From an uncultured Prevotellaceae bacterium (GTDB taxonomy: Bacteria; Bacteroidota; Bacteroidia; Bacteroidales; Muribaculaceae), in NCBI GenBank assembly GCA_900541935.1, contig UQLZ01000007.1:1-64000 (forward strand): a DNA stretch of 64,000 nucleotides, written 5' to 3'. Both the position numbers and the translations under genes were made by a program. How positions within the stretch are numbered: position 1 is the stretch's first letter; every line of letters starts with the position of its first letter. Under the pieces are notes generated by a model, which searched no databases, was not told the DNA's origin, and worked only from the letters and a program-made list of their open reading frames with translations. Below are positions 8,628-16,856 of the stretch, one piece after another.

Positions 8628-8863
8628 AGTTTATATATGAGAGATATTATTTGTTGTTCTAAACTATCTGCATCCACTTTGCAGACTGCAAATTTACACA
8701 AAATAAATTAATTATTTCAGAAAAAGCCAAAAAAAATGCACAATGCAGTGTTTTTGTGCATCCTTTAAACATAAATTAAATAAAAGGCAAATAGAGTAAT
8801 TGATAGTGATAAATTTTAAAGAACCATAAATATTTTATATTTTTGTGGACTAAATTAAAAAAT

Positions 8864-9901
8864 ATGGAATTGACAGCCGCACAATTGGCAGGAATGGTAA
8901 ACGGAATAATAGAAGGCAATCCTGATGTGAAAATCAGCACTTACGCTAAAATAGAAGAAGCTCAAGAAGGTGCTTTATCTTTTCTTGCCAATCCCAAATA
9001 TGAACATTACGTATATACAACAAACGCTTCAGCATTGTTGGTAAGAAAAGATTTTACCCCAGACAAACCTGTTAAATCAACCCTAATCCGCGTTGAAGAC
9101 CCATATTCCACAATCGCAACTCTTCTGAATATGGTTTCTCAATATATAATCCCCGAAAAAAAAGGCATCGAATCACCAACATTTATTTCTGAAGGCTCAG
9201 AATTGCCTGATGACATTTATATTGGAGCATTTGCATACATTGGAAAAAATGTATCCATTGGTAAGAACGTCAAGATTTACCCTCAATGCTACATCGGAGA
9301 CAACGTCACAATTAAGGATAATTCAACACTCTTCCCAGGAGTAAAAGTATATTATAACTGTGAAATTGGAGCAAACTGTATAATTCATGCAGGTGCTGTT
9401 ATCGGAAGCGATGGTTTTGGATTTGCACCAGATGCAAACGGCGAATATACAAAGATCGCACAAATAGGCAAAGTCATTGTTGAAGACAATGTTGAAATAG
9501 GAGCAAATACAACAATTGACAGAGCAACAATGGGTGCAACAATCATTCACAAAGGAGTCAAGCTCGACAACCTTATTCAAGTTGCCCATAACGTTGAAGT
9601 TGGCGAAAACACAGTTATAGCTGCCCAAACAGGTATTGCAGGATCTACAAAAATTGGCAAGCACAATATGATTGGTGGACAAGTAGGTTTTGCAGGACAC
9701 ATAACAATTGGAGACAACAACCAAATCGGAGCACAATCAGGTGTACACTCAAACCCAGGAAACGGCAAGGTAATAATTGGCTATCCAGCCATTGAAGCGC
9801 GCTCATTTATGAAGCAAGCAGCTTACCTTAAGAACCTTGACAGCCTAAACCAAACAGTAAAGAATCTACAAAAAGAAATAGAAACCCTAAAGAATAAATA
9901 A
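8864..9901 (+). CDS. lpxD: UDP-3-O-acylglucosamine N-acyltransferase
   Basis: LpxD adds the second, N-linked 3-hydroxyacyl chain in lipid A synthesis. The N-terminal domain (residues ~1-100, uridine binding, LSFLANPKYEHYVY) is followed by a left-handed beta-helix of hexapeptide repeats (IGKNVSIGKNVKIYPQCYIG), with the catalytic His in the VAHNVEVGENT stretch. The C-terminus is a coiled helix (LDSLNQTVKNLQKEIETLK). The ATG at 8864 (345 aa) is chosen. A TTG at 8843 would start inside the promoter -7 box TATTTTTG (8838-8845). First gene of the lpxD, lpxC-fabZ, lpxA operon. Confidence 0.95.
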   Translation: MELTAAQLAGMVNGIIEGNPDVKISTYAKIEEAQEGALSFLANPKYEHYVYTTNASALLVRKDFTPDKPVKSTLIRVEDPYSTIATLLNMVSQYIIPEKKGIESPTFISEGSELPDDIYIGAFAYIGKNVSIGKNVKIYPQCYIGDNVTIKDNSTLFPGVKVYYNCEIGANCIIHAGAVIGSDGFGFAPDANGEYTKIAQIGKVIVEDNVEIGANTTIDRATMGATIIHKGVKLDNLIQVAHNVEVGENTVIAAQTGIAGSTKIGKHNMIGGQVGFAGHITIGDNNQIGAQSGVHSNPGNGKVIIGYPAIEARSFMKQAAYLKNLDSLNQTVKNLQKEIETLKNK

Positions 9902-9913
9902 ATTCACATCATA

Positions 9914-11296
9914 ATGAAACAGTGTACTTTAAAAGATTCATTCGTTCTTAAAGGTAAAGGTCTGCATACAGGTCTTGAAATTCAAGCAACATTCAAACCT
10001 GCACCAGATAATTACGGACGTAAGTTCCAACGATTAGACATTGAAGGTTCAGAACCTATTGACGCACTCGCTGAAAACGTATTTGACACATGCCGCGGCA
10101 CAGCAATATGCTCTGGTGATGTCAAAGTTTACACTATCGAGCATGCAATGGCAGCTCTCTACGCAGCTGGTATTGACAACTGCCTCATAGAACTTACCGG
10201 TCCAGAGATGCCAATTTTAGACGGTAGCACAAAATTAATTTCTGAAAAAATTTCAGAAGTCGGAATTGTTGAGCAAGAAGAAGATGCTTTAGTGTACGTT
10301 GTTCGCCAACGTTCTACAGTAAAAGATGAAAACGGAACAGCTTCAATAAAAGTTGTACCTGACAGCGACTTTAGCATCGATGTAATGATTGAATTCAATT
10401 CAACAGTTTTGGCGAATCAGTTTGCAACACTTGAATCTCTTGAAGATTTCAATAAGGACATTGCTTCATGCCGCACTTTTGTCTTTGTAAGAGAAATAGA
10501 AGAGCTTGTAAAGCACAATCTTATTAAAGGAGGTGACCTTAATAATGCAATCGTTATCTACGACTCTCCTATTGCTCAAGAAGAACTTGACAGAATCGCA
10601 GATATGATGAACGTTCCACGAAAGAAAGTAACTGAATTTGGATTTATTAATGACAATGGCCTCGTATTTAAGAACGAGCCAGCACGGCATAAATTGCTTG
10701 ACGTGATTGGTGATATGGCATTGATTGGACGTCGCATACAAGGCAGAATCATTGCAACATGCCCAGGTCATACTATAAATACAACATTTGCAAAGAAAAT
10801 CAGAAGAGAACTTAAACGCCAAGAAGTTCAAGCACCTATCTATGATCCTAACGTAGCACCTATCATGGATATAAACAAAATCCGTGAACTATTACCACAT
10901 CGCTACCCTTTCTTGCTCGTAGATAAAATTATTGAAAAGACAGACAAATATATAGTAGGTATTAAAAATATAACAGGTAACGAGCCTTTCTTCCAAGGCC
11001 ACTTTCCTACTGAACCTGTAATGCCAGGAGTTCTCCAAGTTGAAGCAATGGCACAAACAGCCGGGCTTCTTGTTCTTAGCACAGTAGATGAACCAGAAAG
11101 ATATTCTACCTACTTTATGAAAATAGACAACGTTAAATTCCGCCAAAAAGTTGTACCAGGAGATACGTTGATATTCCATGTTTCATATATGACAGAAATG
11201 CGTCGCGGATGTGCAAATATGAAAGGATATGCATTTGTTGGTGACAAGATCGTTACAGAAGCAGAATTCATGGCTCAAATTATTAAAAATAAATAA
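9914..11296 (+). CDS. lpxC-fabZ: Fused LpxC deacetylase / FabZ 3-hydroxyacyl-ACP dehydratase
   Basis: A bifunctional 460-aa protein. Residues 1-~300 are LpxC, the zinc deacetylase that commits UDP-acyl-GlcNAc to lipid A; zinc ligands appear in TIEHAMAAL (His77) and in HKLLDVIGD (~259). Residues ~318-460 are FabZ, a hot-dog dehydratase of fatty-acid elongation with the active-site His in LLPHRYPFLLVDKI and Glu in GHFPTEPVMPGVLQVEAMAQ. This fusion is characteristic of Bacteroidota and couples the supply and use of 3-hydroxyacyl chains. It starts 12 bases after lpxD and ends 8 bases before lpxA. Confidence 0.96.
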   Translation: MKQCTLKDSFVLKGKGLHTGLEIQATFKPAPDNYGRKFQRLDIEGSEPIDALAENVFDTCRGTAICSGDVKVYTIEHAMAALYAAGIDNCLIELTGPEMPILDGSTKLISEKISEVGIVEQEEDALVYVVRQRSTVKDENGTASIKVVPDSDFSIDVMIEFNSTVLANQFATLESLEDFNKDIASCRTFVFVREIEELVKHNLIKGGDLNNAIVIYDSPIAQEELDRIADMMNVPRKKVTEFGFINDNGLVFKNEPARHKLLDVIGDMALIGRRIQGRIIATCPGHTINTTFAKKIRRELKRQEVQAPIYDPNVAPIMDINKIRELLPHRYPFLLVDKIIEKTDKYIVGIKNITGNEPFFQGHFPTEPVMPGVLQVEAMAQTAGLLVLSTVDEPERYSTYFMKIDNVKFRQKVVPGDTLIFHVSYMTEMRRGCANMKGYAFVGDKIVTEAEFMAQIIKNK

Positions 11297-11304
11297 ACAT
11301 AACA

Positions 11305-12081
11305 ATGAAGCAACCATTAGCATATATAAATCCGGATGCTAAGATAGCACCAAGTGTTGTTATTGATCCATTTGTAACTATTGAGAAAAATGTTGTGATT
11401 GGCGAAGGAACAAGAATTGCCAGCAACGTAACAATTATGGAAGGTTCCAGAATTGGAAAAAATTGCACTATTTTCCCAGGCGCGGTCATTGGTGCCATTC
11501 CTCAGGACTTGAAATTCAAAGGAGAAGACACTCTTGCAATTATTGGCGACAATACAACAATTCGCGAATGCGTAACAATTAACAGAGGAACTGCGGCAAA
11601 GGGCAAAACAGTTGTTGGAAACAACTGCCTTATTATGGCATACTCACATATTGCCCATGATTGCTTATTAGGGGATAATATCATTATCGCAAATGCATCA
11701 CAGATTGCAGGCGAAGTACAAATTGACAACTATGCAATCATAGGTGGAGGCGCTCTTATTCACCAATTCTGCCATATCGGGGCACACGTAATGCTTCAAG
11801 GTGGTGCTTTGGTAAATAAAGACATTCCTCCTTATGTAAAAGGAGCCCGCGAACCTATAGCATACGCTGGTATAAACTCTGTAGGATTACGCCGTCGCAA
11901 CTTTACAAACGAGCAAATACGTGATATTCAAGAAATTTATAGATATCTATACCTTTCTGGCTATAACAACTCTGATGCTATAGAAAGAATTGAAGCAGAA
12001 TTGCCCGCTACAAATGAACGCGATGAAATAATCATGTTTGTTAGAAATTCAAAACGTGGAATTATAAAAGGTTACTTATAG
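11305..12081 (+). CDS. lpxA: UDP-GlcNAc O-acyltransferase
   Basis: LpxA transfers a 3-hydroxyacyl chain from ACP to the 3-OH of UDP-GlcNAc, the first lipid A step. The 258-aa protein has about 180 residues of hexapeptide-repeat beta-helix (IGEGTRIASNVTIMEGSRIG), the catalytic-His region YSHIAHDCLLGDN and the C-terminal helical domain (VGLRRRNFTNEQIRDIQEIYRYLY). Last gene of the lipid A operon, closed by a strong terminator. Confidence 0.96.
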   Translation: MKQPLAYINPDAKIAPSVVIDPFVTIEKNVVIGEGTRIASNVTIMEGSRIGKNCTIFPGAVIGAIPQDLKFKGEDTLAIIGDNTTIRECVTINRGTAAKGKTVVGNNCLIMAYSHIAHDCLLGDNIIIANASQIAGEVQIDNYAIIGGGALIHQFCHIGAHVMLQGGALVNKDIPPYVKGAREPIAYAGINSVGLRRRNFTNEQIRDIQEIYRYLYLSGYNNSDAIERIEAELPATNERDEIIMFVRNSKRGIIKGYL

Positions 12082-12104
12082 TATAGATACTGTATAACTA
12101 AATA

Positions 12105-12145
12105 CAAAAGGAGGTGTTTCGCAATCCACGATGCACCTCCTTTTG
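12105..12145. terminator. Bidirectional terminator between lpxA and the adenine deaminase gene
   Basis: CAAAAGGAGGTG (12105-12116) pairs with CACCTCCTTTTG (12134-12145). A/T-rich flanks on both sides serve the convergent genes lpxA (+) and ade (-). Confidence 0.8.
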
Positions 12146-12168
12146 GTATCTATTCCTTAATTATTGGT

Positions 12169-13335
12169 TTATTTTACAAAACCGGTCTCAGTATCATAAA
12201 GACCAGTATCAAGCAATCTCAATTTTGGTATTACTGGCAAAGCAATAAACGACAAAGTAGTGAAAGGGTCAATATTTGGATTAACGCCCAACTTATGCGC
12301 CTCTGCCTCCAAATTTGAGATCAAAGTAGCCGTTGTTTCTGCATTTTCTACAGACATAAGTCCAAAAGCCTTCAAAGGTACCTCCCCAACAATCTTGCCT
12401 TTCGAAGCAATTACATAACCTCCTCCAATCTCTTTCAATCGATTGCAAGCAATCGCCATATCTTCTTCATTATCACCCGCGCACACAACATTATGAGAAT
12501 CATGGCTGACACTTGTTGCTACAGCACCATCCTTTATTCCATATCCACCCATAGCGCAAACGGCTATATTTCCATTCTTTCCATATCTCTCAATAGTTGC
12601 AAGTCTTGTCAAATTCTTCCATTCTTCTCCTTTAAGTTCCAGACGCTGTGTCAGCAACTGGCCATCAACAAGCCCCAAAGCGACATTCTTTAAATTTTCG
12701 GGCAAAGCAAAGTCTGCCGCAGTCAGATCTTTAAACTTAACGGTATTATTATATTGCTCAAGAACCTTATTTGCCTTTCCTGCTTCTAAGAGCTCTCCTT
12801 CTCTAGCAACCAACTTACCATTCTTGTACACATAATGAACTTTTGACGCATCCTCCGCTATAACAACAACATCTGCAATATTACCTTCCTTAATATCACC
12901 ACGTCCAACCAAATTATAATATTTTGAAGGATTGAGAGACGACATCTTCGCAACATCTACCCATGAAAATCCCATATTCAAGGCTATGCGTACAATATTT
13001 GAAATATGCCCAACAGCAGAGATAGTAGAAAGATGCATATCATCAGTACAGAAAGCAAACTTATCCGTATTCAAATTAGCATTCTTTACCACTGTCAGCA
13101 AAGCCTCTGCATTATGAGCGGCACTACCCTCTCTTATATAAATATTCATACCCTTTTCATAACGGGCAAGCATACCTTTCTCATCATAGCATTCATGATC
13201 GTTGCTTATACCAGCCGAAACATAACTATCAAGCATCCCGTCAGGCATTCCCGCGGTATGCCCATCAATAGTCTTACCCTTAAACAAGGTTATTTTATCC
13301 ATAATCTCTTGAATTGCGGTTAACGACATCACCAA
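12169..13335 (-). CDS. ade: Adenine deaminase homologue, C-terminal two-thirds (frameshifted)
   Basis: Real coding begins at about QEIMDKITLFKGKTIDGHTAGM; the first seven codons (MVMSLTAI) are an out-of-frame lead-in. It continues the reading of the fragment at 13295-13891, from which it is displaced by one base near 13318. It contains the amidohydrolase metal-site regions (DGHTAGM, FCTDDMHLSTI) and the adenine-deaminase signature SHDSHNVVCAGDNEEDM. Restored, the whole protein is about 573 aa, the usual Ade length. Ade converts adenine to hypoxanthine. If the frameshift is genuine, this gene is dead; a one-base assembly error is the alternative. Confidence 0.85.
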   Translation of the reverse strand: MVMSLTAIQEIMDKITLFKGKTIDGHTAGMPDGMLDSYVSAGISNDHECYDEKGMLARYEKGMNIYIREGSAAHNAEALLTVVKNANLNTDKFAFCTDDMHLSTISAVGHISNIVRIALNMGFSWVDVAKMSSLNPSKYYNLVGRGDIKEGNIADVVVIAEDASKVHYVYKNGKLVAREGELLEAGKANKVLEQYNNTVKFKDLTAADFALPENLKNVALGLVDGQLLTQRLELKGEEWKNLTRLATIERYGKNGNIAVCAMGGYGIKDGAVATSVSHDSHNVVCAGDNEEDMAIACNRLKEIGGGYVIASKGKIVGEVPLKAFGLMSVENAETTATLISNLEAEAHKLGVNPNIDPFTTLSFIALPVIPKLRLLDTGLYDTETGFVK

Positions 13336-13891
13336 AGTTCATAACCTCACCAAGACCAACAATATCTTCCCTATTTAAGAACCTTTCCATATCCTTTGCA
13401 AGAAACTTGCCCGCTCCGTTGGTATCAAAAGGAGTTGCAGGAACACTTGATGGCACAACGGTAAACACGTCAATCGAAGCAGCCGCAGCCTCTTTTAAGA
13501 AAATATCAAGTCCTTCTCCACCTGCAACGTTGACTACCTCATGAGGGTCTGCGATGACAGATGTTGTTCCAAACGGCAGAACAGCCTCACCAAAAGCAGG
13601 AGGAAGGACCATACTTGACTCAATATGCACGTGAGAATCAATAAATCCGGCAACAACAACCTTACCAGCGCAATCAATTACCTCACAACCGTCACTCGGA
13701 ATGCTGTCGGCAATCGACACAATCTTTCCGTCTTCTAAAAGCACGTCACCAACACGTGCCACTCCAACCTCAGATTGGACAACCGTACCATTGTCTAACA
13801 ACACACAATTTTCCCCAGAATTTCCCTGACAGGAAAAGGTTAATAGCAAAAACATCATACTTGCCATTAACAGCAAATTTTTCACTTTCAT
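13295..13891 (-). CDS. ade: Adenine deaminase homologue, N-terminal part with lipoprotein-type signal (frameshifted)
   Basis: Residues 1-21 (MKVKNLLLMASMMFLLLTFSC) look like a lipoprotein signal with Cys21 followed by QGNSGEN. The composite amidohydrolase domain starts after it (VLLDNGTVVQSEVGVARVGD), with the metal-binding HxH in FIDSHVHIESSM and ADPHEVVNV. The correct frame is lost after NFGDVVNRN, where the sequence shifts by one base into the other frame. Adenine deaminases are normally cytoplasmic, so an export signal is unusual and would place purine deamination in the periplasm. The signal is in frame with the enzyme and there is no better internal Met start. Confidence 0.82.
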   Translation of the reverse strand: MKVKNLLLMASMMFLLLTFSCQGNSGENCVLLDNGTVVQSEVGVARVGDVLLEDGKIVSIADSIPSDGCEVIDCAGKVVVAGFIDSHVHIESSMVLPPAFGEAVLPFGTTSVIADPHEVVNVAGGEGLDIFLKEAAAASIDVFTVVPSSVPATPFDTNGAGKFLAKDMERFLNREDIVGLGEVMNFGDVVNRNSRDYG

Positions 13892-13909
13892 GTTTTAAAA
13901 ATTAGATTT

Positions 13910-13954
13910 TAAAAAAACAAAACGAGAGAAGAGCGTTGATACTCATCTCTCGTT
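13910..13954 (-). terminator. Terminator of the tRNA-Met gene
   Basis: On the minus strand AACGAGAGA (13954-13946) pairs with TCTCTCGTT (13929-13921) and is followed by TTGTTTTTTT. It lies just past the tRNA and ahead of the ade start. Confidence 0.8.
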
Positions 13955-13958
13955 GTAG

Positions 13959-14030
13959 TAGCGGGAGCAGGATTCGAACCTACGACCTCCAGGTTATGAG
14001 CCTGGCGAGCTGCCTCTGCTCCATCCCGCG
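13959..14030 (-). tRNA. tRNA-Met (CAU), initiator type
   Basis: A full cloverleaf of 72 nt: acceptor CGCGGGA / TCCCGCT, D stem GAGC/GCTC, anticodon stem CCAGG/CCTGG with loop CTCATAA (anticodon CAU), and T arm GTAGG-TTCGAAT-CCTGC. Position 1 is C opposite U72 (no Watson-Crick pair), and the D stem has A11-U24; both are initiator hallmarks. CCA is not encoded. The D loop is only 7 nt. The third G-C pair expected at 29-41 in initiators is A-U here. Confidence 0.92.
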
Positions 14031-14045
14031 TTGTGATTTCGATTG

Positions 14046-14076
14046 CAAAGGTACGAACTATTTTTGAAATAGCAAA
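14046..14076 (-). promoter_or_regulatory. tRNA-Met promoter
   Basis: On the minus strand, TTTG (14076-14073), 19 bases, then TACCTTTG (14053-14046): a near-perfect Bacteroidota promoter ending 16 bases upstream of the tRNA 5' end. Confidence 0.75.
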
Positions 14077-14319
14077 TTTTTCAACAACTTTTTTCAATCA
14101 AAAATTTAAAAAATTGGAGTCCAAATAGACTTTTACCTGAAATACAACGTATTACAACAATTGATATTTCTAAACAAATTTTCGATAAATAACTCAAATT
14201 CTTCAAAAAGGCATAAAAAAGCAGTTTGACAACAATAATTTATTTCAAAATATTGGTATTATTAAATAATCTGCGTAAATTCGCACACAGAAACCGATTT
14301 TGTGCAAAATTTGATTATA

Positions 14320-14898
14320 ATGGTAAAAACCCGAGACAAATTAATCGACATAGCAAGGCAACTATTTGCCCACAAAGGTATCGAGAATACAACAATCAAC
14401 GATATTGCGCAAGCGGCTGATAAAGGCAGACGCACTATATATACCTATTTTAAAAATAAAAAAGAAATATATAATGCTGTTGTTGAAAGTGAGAGTGAAA
14501 AAGTTGTCATAAAACTCACTGAAGTTTTAAACATGCCCATTTCACCCGACCAGAAACTTATGGAATTTATTTTTCAACGATTCGAGGCGATGAAAGACCT
14601 CGTTTACAGAAACGGCTCACTTAGAGCCGGCTTTTTCCGTGACGTTAGAAAAGTTGAAAGGGCCCGAAAAGCTACAACGCCAAAAGAAATCAACATTCTT
14701 GAATCTATCCTACAAGAAGGAGTTGACAAAGGCGTTTTCCGTATCAAGCATGTTGACAAGACGGCAATGGTAATGCTTCTGTGTCTTCAAGGTCTTGACG
14801 TCCCATATATCCGCGACAACTTTTCAGACCTTGGAATAGAGAAAAACAAATTGAGAGATTATTTAAATGATTTTATTCTATACGGAATTAAACAATAG
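14320..14898 (+). CDS. TetR/AcrR-family transcriptional regulator
   Basis: A 192-aa regulator. The N-terminal HTH (residues ~3-48: KLIDIARQLFAHKGIENTTINDIAQAADKGRRTIYTYFKNK) is classic TetR. The rest is a helical ligand-binding and dimer domain. The ATG at 14320 is preferred to a GTG at 14302, which lies between the likely promoter (ATTGG, then TAAATTCG at 14276-14283) and the start. It is 5 bases from a FabH-like gene followed by fabG, so it probably senses or controls a lipid or acyl product. The GCACA...TGTGC repeat at 14283-14305 is a possible autoregulatory operator. Confidence 0.9.
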   Translation: MVKTRDKLIDIARQLFAHKGIENTTINDIAQAADKGRRTIYTYFKNKKEIYNAVVESESEKVVIKLTEVLNMPISPDQKLMEFIFQRFEAMKDLVYRNGSLRAGFFRDVRKVERARKATTPKEINILESILQEGVDKGVFRIKHVDKTAMVMLLCLQGLDVPYIRDNFSDLGIEKNKLRDYLNDFILYGIKQ

Positions 14899-14903
14899 AC
14901 TAT

Positions 14904-15848
14904 ATGTATCTTAACACGACAGGTCACTACATTCCAGAGGAACGTGTACCAAACGAGAGATTTTTAGAGCTTAACGGCCTAACAGATGAATGGATTCTGC
15001 AAAGGACAGGTATCAGGACCCGCAGTAAAGCCGGCAATGGAGAAGGTCACAACTCAATGGGATTGGCAGCAATCAATGTAGCAAAAGCAAACCTGCCATA
15101 CAACATCGAAGATGTTGATTTAATCGTTTCAGCAAGTTACTCCCCCTATGACACTGTAGCAACATTAGCCCATATTGCACAAAGAGAATTTAATATGACT
15201 AACGCGAAAGCAGTATATTGCTCATCCGCATGCTCATCTTTCGTCAACGGTCTTGAAATTATAGAAGGATACTTTGCTATGGGAAAAGCAACAAAAGCAC
15301 TACTTGTTTGTTCAGAGCACAATACATACTACGCTAACGAAACAGACAAAATATGTGGCCACCTTTGGGGTGACGCTGCTGTTGCTTTCTTCATTTCCAA
15401 AGACAGAATGAGTGAAAACGATCATATTATCAAATCCGTTTACACACATGGACTAGGACACATCGGCAAAGGCCCAGAAGGAGTAAGACTACGCCCTCAT
15501 GAAGACGGCATTGCAATGCCGTTCGGCAAAGATGTATTCATGCATGCATGCAAAAACATTATTAACGGATTAAACGAAGTCACAAAGAAAAACAACATGA
15601 AAGTTGAAGACCTTGATTACATTATCTGCCACCAGGCAAATATGAGAATTGTTGCCAACGTTGCTAATACACTCGGAATGGACTTCTCCCACTTCCTCAA
15701 CAACATTGAAGAATTGGGCAATACCGGCTCTGCAAGTTCCGCACTTGTATTCTCACAAAACGAACACATATTCAAAAAAGGACAACACGTAGGTCTTTCT
15801 GTTTTCGGTGGCGGATACTCAGTTGGCGCATTCCTTGTTGAAATTTAA
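14904..15848 (+). CDS. FabH-like 3-oxoacyl-ACP synthase III
   Basis: A 314-aa thiolase-fold condensing enzyme. The catalytic Cys110 is in SSACSSFVNG, His ~243 in ICHQANMRI and Asn ~272 in ELGNTGSAS, giving the Cys-His-Asn triad of KAS III. DEWILQRTGIRTR near the N-terminus is also typical. It would condense an acyl-CoA or acyl-ACP with malonyl-ACP. Its place between a TetR gene and fabG suggests a dedicated, regulated acyl-synthesis step and not the housekeeping initiation enzyme. That is inference, since the rest of the fab genes are not here. Confidence 0.88.
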   Translation: MYLNTTGHYIPEERVPNERFLELNGLTDEWILQRTGIRTRSKAGNGEGHNSMGLAAINVAKANLPYNIEDVDLIVSASYSPYDTVATLAHIAQREFNMTNAKAVYCSSACSSFVNGLEIIEGYFAMGKATKALLVCSEHNTYYANETDKICGHLWGDAAVAFFISKDRMSENDHIIKSVYTHGLGHIGKGPEGVRLRPHEDGIAMPFGKDVFMHACKNIINGLNEVTKKNNMKVEDLDYIICHQANMRIVANVANTLGMDFSHFLNNIEELGNTGSASSALVFSQNEHIFKKGQHVGLSVFGGGYSVGAFLVEI

Positions 15849-15869
15849 ACCAAACTAAATATTTTTATT

Positions 15870-16616
15870 ATGAAATTATTGGAAGGAAAAGTAGCCTTGA
15901 TTACAGGTGCCGCAAGAGGCATTGGCAAGGCTATCGCTTTAAAATTTGCATCAGAAGGCTGTAACATCGCATTTACAGACCTCGTTATTGATGAAAATGG
16001 CAAACAAACAGAAGAAGAAATCGCAGCATTTGGCGTTAAAGTAAAAGGTTACGCCTCAAATGCAGCTGATTTTGAAGCATGTCATGCTATTGTTGCAGAA
16101 GTCGTTAAAGATTTTGGTCGCCTTGACGTTCTTGTTAACAATGCAGGTATCACAAAAGACGGCTTGATGATGCGCATGTCTGAAGCGCAATGGGATGCAG
16201 TTATCGCTGTAAACCTTAAATCCGCATTCAACTTTGTTCACGCAGCAACTCCAGTTATGATGCGTCAACGTAGCGGAAGCATAATTAACATGGCCTCAGT
16301 TGTTGGCGTTCATGGTAATGCAGGACAAAGCAACTATTCAGCATCAAAGGCTGGTATGATCGGCTTGGCAAAATCAATTGCACAAGAACTCGGTCCTCGT
16401 GGCGTACGTGCAAATGCAATCGCTCCTGGCTTCATCATTACTGCAATGACTGATGCTCTTTCTGACGAAATTAAAGAAGAATGGGCAAAGAAAATTCCAC
16501 TTCGCCGTGGCGGTACTCCAGAAGACGTTGCAAATATCGCAACTTTCCTTGCCTCTGACCTATCTTCATACGTTTCAGGTCAAGTTATTCAAGTAGATGG
16601 CGGTATGAATATGTAA
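15870..16616 (+). CDS. fabG: 3-oxoacyl-ACP reductase
   Basis: A 248-aa NADPH-dependent SDR. It has TGAARGIGKA (residues ~10-19), NNAGITKDGLMMRM (substrate-loop motif of FabG), the active Ser in NMASVVGVHGN, YSASK (~155) and the C-terminal SSYVSGQVIQVDGGMNM typical of FabG. It reduces 3-oxoacyl-ACP to 3-hydroxyacyl-ACP, the step after the FabH-like synthase encoded 21 bases upstream. A strong terminator follows. Confidence 0.93.
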   Translation: MKLLEGKVALITGAARGIGKAIALKFASEGCNIAFTDLVIDENGKQTEEEIAAFGVKVKGYASNAADFEACHAIVAEVVKDFGRLDVLVNNAGITKDGLMMRMSEAQWDAVIAVNLKSAFNFVHAATPVMMRQRSGSIINMASVVGVHGNAGQSNYSASKAGMIGLAKSIAQELGPRGVRANAIAPGFIITAMTDALSDEIKEEWAKKIPLRRGGTPEDVANIATFLASDLSSYVSGQVIQVDGGMNM

Positions 16617-16650
16617 TGCAAATGCCAGATCTAAAATCTGGTTAAACAAC

Positions 16651-16699
16651 AATAAAGCGGAGACAGCGAATGTGTAATATCGCTCTCTCCGCTTTATTA
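16651..16699 (+). terminator. Terminator after fabG
   Basis: AATAAAGCGGAGA-AGCGA (from 16651) pairs with TCGCT-TCTCCGCTTTATT (to 16698): a stem of about 18 bp with one mismatch. It closes the tetR-fabH-fabG unit. Confidence 0.8.
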
Positions 16700-16856
16700 T
16701 TAAACAGAAAATAATGTAGCAAACCTCCTAAAATAAAGCAAAAAATCAAATTTAATCTTTTATATGTTTTTTAAACCTTTTTTCAGTATTTGTATCATTA
16801 TAAAATGATTAATATTTTGACAAAAATAATTACATTTGCACATAAAATTTTGGATA

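Noticed and set aside
8843..8863. Upstream TTG start for lpxD
   Set aside because: It lies in the -7 box TATTTTTG, so it would not be in the mRNA; the ATG at 8864 matches LpxD.
8864..12081. LpxC-FabZ fusion as an assembly artefact
   Set aside because: The fusion is a normal feature of Bacteroidota and the frame is continuous.
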